Below, one piece after another: positions 28,787-36,299 of a stretch of DNA of 37,202 nt; the stretch's first letter is position 1, and every line of letters begins with the position of its first letter. The translations under genes were made by a program, and so were the position numbers. This DNA comes from Treponema sp. GTDB taxonomy: Bacteria > Spirochaetota > Spirochaetia > Treponematales > Treponemataceae. The stretch is from NCBI GenBank assembly GCA_024693045.1, contig JAILLQ010000049.1, positions 1-37,202 of the forward strand, written 5' to 3'. Under the pieces are notes generated by a model that had not been told where the DNA came from, searched no databases, and worked only from the letters and a program-made list of their open reading frames with translations.

Positions 28787-31105
28787 ATGAACGGAAACTT
28801 TTTGTATTCTATAAAGAATTTATCAAAAAAAGAAAATCTTGTAGTCAGCTATTATCTCTATAAAATCTGTCTGGATGTAGATGAGTACACAAATTTTGAA
28901 GAGAGTCAGATTCTTTATAATGCACTTGTCTCAGCATTAGGAATTGAAAATCATTCCAGAAAGGTAATACAAGCCATCATTCAAAAACATAAAAAAGCTA
29001 AATTCCTTACACACAAGGTTAATGCAGAACCTGGGGCACATCCTTTTAATCTGAGAGGAGATTTAAAAACAAACTATAAAGAGGACTGTATAATTTATGA
29101 TAAATGTGGCAGCTGGAATACGGAGTCAGAAGAAGACATTAATTTAGTTCGTGCTATATTTGCTTCTAAAATACAAAATTTTGCAAATATTGTGGCCTAT
29201 ACATTTTTTTATACCCCAGAAGATAAACGAAAGACATTTACCATACCAGAAAAAATAGTTGTTCCAGACACCATTATAGAGGCGATTAAAGATACCAGCA
29301 TGGTTAATCTTTTTATTGATTCTTTTAAGCTTTCAGTCGAGGAAGGGGCTGTCTTAAATATTGCCTATCAGTCTCATACAATTAAAGAACTATATCCTGT
29401 ATTTAACGAAATGCTAAACCACGGTGAAGAAACCCGTTTGTCCATATATTCAAAGTGCACAGGTATATCCGTTAAGAACATTAAGGCAATTCTGCGTCGG
29501 GATAAAAAACTGATTTCTTTTGACATTATGGATTCTGATGGTGATATTGAAGAGGACGCTATAGATTGTATTTATGCAGGAGATCTCAATATCTTCTTTT
29601 GTGATGTTTTGAAAAAAGATGATAAAAAAGAGTATTATGAACTAAACAGCTTCTCAGTAAAGGAAGAAGAAGGTCAACTTGCTCTTAGGCTTTTGAAGAA
29701 TGGATCGAATACAAATCTTTTATTGTACGGTTCTCCAGGAGCTGGAAAAACCGAATATGCCAGATCTTTGGTAAGACAGTCAGGTCTTACCCCGTATATT
29801 TTTAAAAACGAGCTGGAAGTCGATGATAATGATAATCCTGAAAAACATGCCTTAAGTCGGTTAAACTGTTTACTTTCGCTAAATAAAAAGGATTCTGTAA
29901 TTATTGTAGATGAAGCAGAGAGTATGCTTTCAACCCGAATAAACTTTTTTGAAATGCTCATGGGAGGAGCAGCTAGTAATGGCAAAAAGGGTACAGTCAA
30001 TACTATGCTTGAAAACAGTGTTAATAAAGTGATCTGGATTTTAAATTATACAGATCCTTTGGATGAATCTACGCTGCGTCGTTTTACTTATTCCATTCGA
30101 TTTAGGGAAATGAGCAGTGCAATGCTTCGTAGTATTGCAGATTCTAAATTAAACAAAATCAAAATGAGCGAAAGTATTCATAAGAAACTTGTAGACCTTT
30201 GTGGAAAGTATCATGTAACAGGTGCTTCTGTAGACAATATGGTAAAGACTGTCCAGGGAATGGATTTATCATCTGCTGGCGAAGAAGTTGTAGTCAGGGA
30301 TGTTCAAAAAGTTCTTGAAGCAAACTCAACACTTCTTTTTGGCAAAAAGAAGATGCGTGAAAATGTTAAGGACAGCTATGACCTTTCAATCCTGAACACC
30401 TCAATACCTGCAGCTGATATAGTAAACATGGTTATGAATGCCAAAGAATTTGCAGATAAAAATGAAGTCGAAGAAAGCGGTATCAGGATGCTTTTTTACG
30501 GATTAAGTGGAACCGGTAAAACAGAGCTTGCAAGATACATTGCTGAAAAACTAAATAAGAAAATCTGCCTTAAACGGGTAAGTGATATTATGAGCCCATA
30601 TGTAGGTGAAAATGAGCAGAATATTGCCAAAGCTTTTGCAGAAGCTGAAGCAAGTGGTGATGTTCTCTTGTTTGATGAAGCAGATTCTTTCTTCTCAAAC
30701 CGTCAGGATGCTATGAGAAGTTGGGAAAGAACACTAGTAAATGAATTCCTCACACAAATGGAAGAGTTCAGCGGTATTTTGATTTGTACCACAAACCTCA
30801 AAAGTATAATGGATCCTGCCATGCAAAGGCGTTTTCATATTCTTACAGAGTTTAAACCTCTTGAAAAAGATGGAATTGATAAACTTCTTGGAAGATTTTT
30901 CCCTATTTATAAATTTGATAAATCTCAGACTGAAAAACTTGTAAGATATGATTCTGTCACCCCTGGTGATTTCGGTTCGCTTGCCGGAAAGATACGTTTT
31001 ATGAATCCATCTCTAGTTTCTTCTGAATTTATTATTGATGAACTTTGTAAAATACAGGTAGAAAAAGAAGGAATTAGTAATAAGAAAATCGGATTTATCT
31101 GCTAG
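28787..31105 (+). CDS. Double AAA+ ATPase
   Basis: This 772-residue protein has an N-terminal region of about 300 residues with no known domain that I recognise. AAA module 1 follows (Walker A LLYGSPGAGKTEYAR, about 311-325; Walker B VIIVDEAESM, about 371-380). AAA module 2 has Walker A LFYGLSGTGKTELAR (about 567-581), Walker B VLLFDEADSFF (about 624) and the arginine-finger segment MDPAMQRRFH. The order resembles Cdc48/ClpB-like remodelling ATPases, most likely a hexamer that unfolds or disassembles a target. It is controlled by box W8 and followed after 10 nt by a Sel1-like protein that may be its adaptor. Confidence 0.85.
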   Translation: MNGNFLYSIKNLSKKENLVVSYYLYKICLDVDEYTNFEESQILYNALVSALGIENHSRKVIQAIIQKHKKAKFLTHKVNAEPGAHPFNLRGDLKTNYKEDCIIYDKCGSWNTESEEDINLVRAIFASKIQNFANIVAYTFFYTPEDKRKTFTIPEKIVVPDTIIEAIKDTSMVNLFIDSFKLSVEEGAVLNIAYQSHTIKELYPVFNEMLNHGEETRLSIYSKCTGISVKNIKAILRRDKKLISFDIMDSDGDIEEDAIDCIYAGDLNIFFCDVLKKDDKKEYYELNSFSVKEEEGQLALRLLKNGSNTNLLLYGSPGAGKTEYARSLVRQSGLTPYIFKNELEVDDNDNPEKHALSRLNCLLSLNKKDSVIIVDEAESMLSTRINFFEMLMGGAASNGKKGTVNTMLENSVNKVIWILNYTDPLDESTLRRFTYSIRFREMSSAMLRSIADSKLNKIKMSESIHKKLVDLCGKYHVTGASVDNMVKTVQGMDLSSAGEEVVVRDVQKVLEANSTLLFGKKKMRENVKDSYDLSILNTSIPAADIVNMVMNAKEFADKNEVEESGIRMLFYGLSGTGKTELARYIAEKLNKKICLKRVSDIMSPYVGENEQNIAKAFAEAEASGDVLLFDEADSFFSNRQDAMRSWERTLVNEFLTQMEEFSGILICTTNLKSIMDPAMQRRFHILTEFKPLEKDGIDKLLGRFFPIYKFDKSQTEKLVRYDSVTPGDFGSLAGKIRFMNPSLVSSEFIIDELCKIQVEKEGISNKKIGFIC

Positions 31106-31115
31106 GAGTGTACAT

Positions 31116-31724
31116 ATGGATGAAAAAGAATTAGATATTACAGCAGAGCCATTAAAGATAGAATTTGGTTCATTTTTGTATAATTTCATAATGGATGAAG
31201 GAATTAATAAGAGGTTCCAGAATTTAATTGAGAATTTAAGGACCGAAGTAAAACAACAAAAAAAAATTGAAATCCCTGCAATTAATTTTGTGAATAACAC
31301 TACTTTAAGTCAAAAAGAATATAGAATTATAATTTATGGGAAAATAATTACGGATACTCATCTTTATTCAAAGGATAATATGGATAGAGCAGTTTTCTAT
31401 GGTATAGAAAGGCATTTAAGAAAATATTTATTCTATTTTGATAAAGATTTTCTGGTAACCCAGGAGGAGCTAGAAGTTCTGTTGCATAGTCAAAGTAGGG
31501 AAGCTTATAGAATACTCCATTATTATTATTCCACTATCAGACCTGATAAGAAGAAAGCATTTCATTGGCTAAAGAAACTATCATATTACGGTTGTGCTAT
31601 TGATATTCGACTACTTATCTTTTCTTATAGAAAAGGTTACGGTTGTAAGCAGGATAGTATTCAGGCAGAGAAACTAGAATCTAAATATTTTCATTGTTTT
31701 ACATACAAAAAAAATATGTTTTAG
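31116..31724 (+). CDS. Sel1-like repeat protein
   Basis: This 202-residue protein has no recognised N-terminal domain (residues 1-125). The C-terminal part has helical repeats of the Sel1 type: REAYRILHYYYSTIRPDKKK, AFHWLKKLSYYGCAIDIRLL and SYRKGYGCKQDSIQAEK. Such repeats bind proteins. It starts 10 nt after the AAA+ gene stop and has GGAGTG before the ATG, so it is co-transcribed and probably a partner. Confidence 0.55.
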   Translation: MDEKELDITAEPLKIEFGSFLYNFIMDEGINKRFQNLIENLRTEVKQQKKIEIPAINFVNNTTLSQKEYRIIIYGKIITDTHLYSKDNMDRAVFYGIERHLRKYLFYFDKDFLVTQEELEVLLHSQSREAYRILHYYYSTIRPDKKKAFHWLKKLSYYGCAIDIRLLIFSYRKGYGCKQDSIQAEKLESKYFHCFTYKKNMF

Positions 31725-31779
31725 CTTAGGACTATATATTTTACAAAAGAGCTTTCTTGAGCTACTGAGGAGATGGAAA

Positions 31780-31935
31780 ATGCCAAAGAAAACAAATATT
31801 CCAAATGGGGCGGTCTTAATACAAGGTCAGGCGTTAGATGGTTGCAGTGCAACCTTTCTTACAGAAGACGAAATGCGGGATATCCATACAATTCTTGCTT
31901 ACGACTATGAAGATGGTAAACCCCTCTGTGTCTAG
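31780..31935 (+). CDS. Small ORF (51 aa), unknown
   Basis: It has a strong ribosome site (GAGGAG) and reads MPKKTNIPNGAVLIQGQALD then GCSATFLTEDEMRDIHTILA and a short tail to TAG. No family is recognised. It may be the intact 5' end of a gene whose remainder was lost, since the DNA after it is disordered. Confidence 0.4.
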   Translation: MPKKTNIPNGAVLIQGQALDGCSATFLTEDEMRDIHTILAYDYEDGKPLCV

Positions 31936-32014
31936 ATAAATGGGTACTTTTTTTCGATCGTTATGGTCCAAAGTCGACTACAGACCTCATCCTATTCAGA
32001 TTTTATTAAACGGA

Positions 32015-32479
32015 CTAACATCGTTGTAATACTGTCTGCACATTTTCTGCATATTTTATAAAACTATTTTTAACATCATTATAGTCTGCATAGTTTTTTT
32101 GCAAAGTAACAAAATTGTTTCCATCAAAATAAAATCCCATATTTTTTAAATACTCATTAAGAGAAGAATTATTTTTAACATACTTTTCTAAATCTTTAGG
32201 ATTGCACAAGTTGTGATTACCGATATCTCCATGTCTAAGGCTGAAAGTCAAGTTATATTCTTTGTTATCAGTAAAACCTACACCAGCATCAGGGTAATAA
32301 CCATTTAAATTCTGATAATTTAATAAAGTAACACCGAAAAAGTTATACTCGTTGGAATTAATTTTTTTGAAATTAGAATTTGTAATATTTATTTCATTAT
32401 TTAGTTTTTCTCTAATGCTATAAGCTCTATCCTGAATTGGAAAGATTTCTTCTCCAAGGACGTCAAATATTTTATTCAT
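32015..32479 (-). CDS. Hypothetical protein, possibly 5'-truncated
   Basis: This protein has 154 residues from the ATG at 32479, with no recognised family. It is rich in Asn, Tyr and Phe (NYQNLNGYYPDAGVGF, YNLTFSLRHGDIGNHN). The same frame stays open upstream for about 37 further codons (FPKLLLTYLIGLQNFNEKPE and on) without a clear start, so the ATG may be internal and the gene may have lost its 5' end. Confidence 0.4.
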   Translation of the reverse strand: MNKIFDVLGEEIFPIQDRAYSIREKLNNEINITNSNFKKINSNEYNFFGVTLLNYQNLNGYYPDAGVGFTDNKEYNLTFSLRHGDIGNHNLCNPKDLEKYVKNNSSLNEYLKNMGFYFDGNNFVTLQKNYADYNDVKNSFIKYAENVQTVLQRC

Positions 32480-32707
32480 TTTAGAACGATATTCTTCAAT
32501 AATATTCAGTTTTTCTGCTTCAGGCTTTTCATTAAAGTTTTGTAACCCAATTAAATAAGTCAGAAGTAACTTTGGAAAGTATCGCTAAACAGCTTGAAGA
32601 ATTGAACAGGAAATTGGAAAAATAGGGAGAATTTGTTTTTTTCTCATTTTATGAGAATTACATATTGTAATATCATCTAAGAATTTGAACCAGAGAAGAA
32701 ATAAACT

Positions 32708-32881
32708 ATGACTAAACTCATAAAATTTATCCCGACAGATATTGAACAAATAGATGCTTTGATAAAAGGTTTTTATCCTTCGGAATTAATTGTGATAGGT
32801 GCAAAACCAGGATCTGGGAAAACTACTTTTCTATGTGAACTTGCAAAAAATATTTGTGTAGATGATATTTGGATATATTGA
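32708..32881 (+). pseudogene. 5' fragment of a RecA-fold P-loop ATPase (DnaB-like)
   Basis: The 57-residue ORF reads IPTDIEQIDALIKGFYPSEL then IVIGAKPGSGKTTFLCELAK before an early TGA. The IPT--I--ID-LI-GF-P-ELIVIGA-PGSGKT pattern is the start of the RecA-like core of DnaB-type helicases and related ATPases. The Walker B and arginine-finger parts are missing, so it is a remnant. Confidence 0.55.
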
Positions 32882-33003
32882 ACTCTCCTGTCTTTATACC
32901 CAAAACATCTTCTGAAAACTGCATGCCAATCTCTGTTGTATACCCCTCTGTCTTCCTCTCTCTACAGAAACGTCTGAATTGATTCGTTATTCTTTTGTAA
33001 TAA

Positions 33004-33064
33004 TTTTCGTAATTTATTTTCGTAAAATTGCGTATTTTCGTAATTTGTGCTATTATTTTCGTAA
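33004..33064 (+). promoter_or_regulatory. Promoter with four TTTTCGTAA repeats
   Basis: TTTTCGTAA occurs at 33004-33012, 33017-33025, 33035-33043 and 33056-33064, with a variant TTTTGTAA at 32993-33000. A promoter TTGCGT (33028-33033), 17 nt, TATTAT (33051-33056) is threaded through the copies. They are probably operator sites for the wHTH-bearing protein encoded just downstream. Confidence 0.6.
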
Positions 33065-33088
33065 AATGATGTTTTTGGAGGATAAATC

Positions 33089-34519
33089 ATGCAGGAATCT
33101 GAATTAATTGAACTGATTAATAAAATCAAGGAAAGAAAAACTGAGACTTCAAAAATAGAATTTAAAAGTGCAAAAGGTGGTACTCCGGAAAAGCTTTATG
33201 ACAGTTTTTCAAGCTTTTCTAATACCGAAGGCGGAATCATCATTTTTGGAATTGATGAAAAAGCCGGATACAAAGTCTGTGGTATTCAGAATCCAGACGA
33301 ACTTGAGAAGAAGGTCGTTGAACAGGCAAAAGAAATGGAGCCTGTTGTAAGGCCATTGATTAGCTTTTGTGAGTATGAGGGAAAAACCATTGCAGCGGCA
33401 GAAATTGCCGAAATGGATTCAATTAGTAAACCATGCTATTACACCGGAAAAGGAAAAAGTAAAGGTTCCTATATTCGAATCGGCGACGCTGACTTACCTA
33501 TGACAGAATATGAAATCTACAGTTATGATGCATTCAAATACAAGACTGAAGATGAACTTAGAACAAACAGAAGAATTGATGCTTCTCTAATAGATCAGAT
33601 TCAGCTGGACGGATTTATTGCAAAAGCAGTTTCTGTAAAGCCAAATCTTGTAAATATGGACAAGAAAACTCTTGTTACATTAAACGGACTTTCTGACAAG
33701 GAAGGAAATCCGACAGTCTGTGGAATAATGCTGTTCGGAAAATATCCACAGTATCTTTCTCCAAATCTTGATATTGTTGCTGTTGTTTGCGCATCTAATA
33801 CTTATGCAGAGGAGGCAGCTACTGGTGAACGTTTTCTTGTAAACAAGAGACTTGACGGAACAATACCTCAAATGCTGGAAAGTGCTCTTTCTTTTGTACA
33901 GCAGAACATGAAAATTTCAACTGTAGTTGATGGAACAGGGCACCGTAATGATGTCTATGAATATCCTGTAAAAGCCATTCGCGAAATTATTTTGAATGCC
34001 CTGATTCATCGGGACTACAGCATTCATACAGAAAACGAACCTGTTCGAATAGAAATGTATCCGAATCGAATTGAAGTTTCCAATCCGGGCGGATTATATG
34101 GTCGACTTACGCTTGATGAACTTGGGAAAACTAAGGCAGATGTCAGAAATCCATTTATTGCAGCAGCTCTGGAAATTTTAAATACTACGGAAAACAGATA
34201 TTCTGGTATTCCAACAATCTATGCAGAAATGAAAAAAGCAGGATTACTGGAGCCTAAATTTGAAAATACAAGGGGAACATTTAAAGTTACACTCTTTAAT
34301 GAAAAAAAATCTGAAAATCGCTTAACAGAAGAGATAATAGATTTTTGCCGGAAACCAAGATCAAAAGAAGTGCTTGCAAGACAGTTTGGCTTTGACGAAA
34401 AACACCCGGCATATTTTGTGAAGAATTACATAATTCCGCTTATCGAGGAAGGAAAACTGAAATACACAATTCCTGAAAAACCGCGGAGCAAAAATCAGCA
34501 GATTGTAGTTGTTGAGTAA
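33089..34519 (+). CDS. AlbA_2 / HATPase_c_4 regulator-like ATP-binding protein
   Basis: The 476-residue protein has an N-terminal AlbA_2 (Schlafen-type) domain (KIEFKSAKGGTPEKLYDSFS, SNTEGGIIIFGIDEKAGYKV; residues 15-130). A GHKL-type ATPase domain follows (AIREIILNALIHRDYSIHTE and IEVSNPGGLYGRLTLDEL; about 290-420), then a C-terminal winged helix (RSKEVLARQFGFDEKHPAYF). Family members are annotated as transcriptional regulators or divergent ATPases. GGAGG lies before the ATG. The TTTTCGTAA repeats at its promoter suggest it controls itself. Confidence 0.8.
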   Translation: MQESELIELINKIKERKTETSKIEFKSAKGGTPEKLYDSFSSFSNTEGGIIIFGIDEKAGYKVCGIQNPDELEKKVVEQAKEMEPVVRPLISFCEYEGKTIAAAEIAEMDSISKPCYYTGKGKSKGSYIRIGDADLPMTEYEIYSYDAFKYKTEDELRTNRRIDASLIDQIQLDGFIAKAVSVKPNLVNMDKKTLVTLNGLSDKEGNPTVCGIMLFGKYPQYLSPNLDIVAVVCASNTYAEEAATGERFLVNKRLDGTIPQMLESALSFVQQNMKISTVVDGTGHRNDVYEYPVKAIREIILNALIHRDYSIHTENEPVRIEMYPNRIEVSNPGGLYGRLTLDELGKTKADVRNPFIAAALEILNTTENRYSGIPTIYAEMKKAGLLEPKFENTRGTFKVTLFNEKKSENRLTEEIIDFCRKPRSKEVLARQFGFDEKHPAYFVKNYIIPLIEEGKLKYTIPEKPRSKNQQIVVVE

Positions 34520-34901
34520 GCCACCCACTGATGAGTCCTTCTTAATTTTCTGTGTTGGAGTAAATCTTGTATGGGGAAAGAAATTCAGAGTTGCAAATAT
34601 GCTTCCGGCAGTAATACTGGCTTGTGGTTGCGGCTTATCTTCCTTTTCAGACACTCAGGTAAATAAAGCTGTAGGTGAAGACGCTCCAAATGTATATTTT
34701 GGAAAGATTCTGAATCAATGTAAATCTGGAAAAATTGAAATAGGAAATATTTTATCTGAAGATGAATTGTATACTAATTTAGAAGAAAACTGTATTCCAA
34801 AAGAAATAGTAATAATGACTGTAAAAGACTATGAAAAATTCTTAATGGAACGCAGAAAGCTTATGGCTAAATTAATTGAAAAATATTACAAAGGTTTATA
34901 A
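34509..34901 (+). pseudogene. Probable 3' remnant, perhaps of a DUF262-type gene
   Basis: The 130-residue frame has no ribosome site. From about residue 28 it reads like the end of a larger protein: LSSFSDTQVNKAVGEDAPNV, NLEENCIPKEIVIMTVKDYE and FLMERRKLMAKLIEKYYKGL. The ending with ERRKLMAK-I--YY resembles the C-terminus of some DUF262 proteins, but I hold that only weakly. Its first bases overlap the end of the preceding gene. Confidence 0.35.
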
Positions 34902-34913
34902 TATTTTTCTTGG

Positions 34914-36068
34914 ATGAACAATATGAAAGATAAAAAAACAACCCCATTCGAAATCGACTTTGACTCATACATCCTCCAGAGTGAACCGGAAAAACAGGAA
35001 AACGGAAAACTCTGGCAGACCGCTATCGGCTTGCAGCAAGTAGATGGGCTTACTCCTTCAAAATATCTGTATGAAACTGCAAAGCGTAACATTGATGGTG
35101 AGATTACAATTAAAGAGGCCAAGAAACTTATTGATTCTTATTATGAAACTCGCCAGGGCAGAACAGAAGATGAAGATGATGCAGAAGAAGCAGATAAAGT
35201 TTCTGTCCGCATCCGTGAAATCTTGGCCGAAAAGACTTTCAGCTTTACTCCTGATTTGTTACTTTCTATTCATAAACGTTTATTTACAGGTGTGTTCTAC
35301 AAGGTAAAGGCTGGACGATTCCGAGATTATAATATTTCTAAACGTGAGTGGGTTCTTGATGGAGAATCTGTTTTATATGCAAATGCCGATATGATTCGTC
35401 AAACCTTGGAATATGATTTTGGTCAGGAAAAAGTATTTGATTATTCAAAGCTTTCAAAAGAGGAGGCTGTAAAACACCTTACCCGCTTTATTGCAAATAT
35501 CTGGCAGATTCATCCATTTGGTGATGCACTTGTGCCGCAAGGCACAAACGTCAATAATTTCCACTCATGCAAACGACGCGGAGCGGCGTATGGAAATACG
35601 AGAACTACCGCAGTCTTTGCAATCAAATATCTGAACTCGCTTGGTTTTGATGTAAACAATGAGCCTTTTGAAAAGAACAGCTGGTATTTCAGAAATGCTC
35701 TTGTTCGTGCAAATTATACGAATATGAATAAAGGTATTTATATGAATACGGAATACTTGGAAAAGTTCTTCCGTAATTTGCTTCTTGGTGAATCTAATGA
35801 ACTAAAGAATCGCTATTGTCATATTAAATATAATGAAAAAATAGCGGTAAATTCTCAGAAAGGTAGCGATAAAGTTGCGGTAAGAGAAAAAAGTAGCGAT
35901 ATTATTTTGAATTATCTTAAAGAGAATTCTTCTATAAATAATTCAAAAGCAAGAGAAATAACTGGCCTTACATCAGCGGCTGTCCGTAAGATTTTCAAAA
36001 AGCTGGAGGCAGAAGGTTTGATTATAGGTTCTGGAGAGAATAAAAACAGAACTTATTCATTAAAATGA
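34914..36068 (+). CDS. Fic-family AMP-transferase-like protein with a split catalytic motif
   Basis: This 384-residue protein has an N-terminal helical part, the Fic core (LLLSIHKRLFTGVFYKVKAG through FIANIWQIHPFGD), and a C-terminal winged helix (INNSKAREITGLTSAAVRKI). The family motif HPFx(D/E)GNxR is broken: HPFGD is separated from GNTRTTAVF by 22 extra residues (204-225) encoded by a palindromic element. Downstream NSWYFRNALVRANY is normal. Intact relatives AMPylate proteins or act as toxins; this one may be inactive or may tolerate the loop. No Shine-Dalgarno is clear at 34914. Confidence 0.8.
   Translation: MNNMKDKKTTPFEIDFDSYILQSEPEKQENGKLWQTAIGLQQVDGLTPSKYLYETAKRNIDGEITIKEAKKLIDSYYETRQGRTEDEDDAEEADKVSVRIREILAEKTFSFTPDLLLSIHKRLFTGVFYKVKAGRFRDYNISKREWVLDGESVLYANADMIRQTLEYDFGQEKVFDYSKLSKEEAVKHLTRFIANIWQIHPFGDALVPQGTNVNNFHSCKRRGAAYGNTRTTAVFAIKYLNSLGFDVNNEPFEKNSWYFRNALVRANYTNMNKGIYMNTEYLEKFFRNLLLGESNELKNRYCHIKYNEKIAVNSQKGSDKVAVREKSSDIILNYLKENSSINNSKAREITGLTSAAVRKIFKKLEAEGLIIGSGENKNRTYSLK
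35526..35589 (+). repeat. Palindromic element copy C (inside the Fic motif)
   Basis: This 64-bp copy is flanked by AT on both sides (35524-35525 and 35590-35591). Hairpin 1 is TTGTGCC-GCAA-GGCACAA, the core CAAACGTCAATAATTTCC, and hairpin 2 ACGACGC-GGA-GCGGCGT with one mismatch. With one AT it adds exactly 66 bp, so the frame is kept. Confidence 0.8.
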
Positions 36069-36152
36069 TAAAAGAGCTATATACCAGCAGGATGGAACCA
36101 GACTTCCGGAACATTCCGTGAAGGGCCGATAAGTTAATATAAGGAGATTCAC

Positions 36153-36299
36153 ATGAGAAAAATTGTAAGTTTGATTTCTTTACTTTTAATCTGCCTTGCT
36201 TTTACATCCTGTATTGATTATGTTCAGTCGGTTACTTTTAAGAACGGCAAATATCATAGGAGGATTTATGAAATACAATTTTTTTGGACAGGAAAATGA
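36153..36299 (+). pseudogene. Truncated lipoprotein gene (48 aa)
   Basis: AAGGAG precedes an ATG that gives a clear lipoprotein signal: MRKIVSLISLLLICLAFTSC, with the lipobox LAFTSC and cysteine at about residue 20. After CIDYVQSVTFKNGKYHRR the frame runs into the start of the next gene and stops. The mature part is only 29 residues, so the gene is probably the 5' end of a lost lipoprotein. Confidence 0.5.

Larger units (their letters stand above)
31936..33003. other. Decayed accessory stretch with gene fragments
   Basis: This region holds a short hypothetical ORF on the minus strand, a plus-strand scrap ending near 32625 (SIAKQLEELNRKLEK then stop), a truncated P-loop gene and otherwise no ORF. 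ACCCCTCTGT occurs on both sides of it (near 31920 and 32942). A palindrome TTCTCATTTTATGAGAA (32641-32657) lies before the P-loop fragment. Confidence 0.45.

Noticed and set aside
34509..34901. Antitoxin partner of the Fic protein
   Set aside because: The FIC-inhibition motif (S/T)xxxE(G/N) of known Fic antitoxins was not seen, and the frame looks like the end of a larger gene.
21199..35589. CRISPR repeats
   Set aside because: The three copies are not regularly spaced, have no spacers between them, and differ in stem sequence; no cas gene is present.
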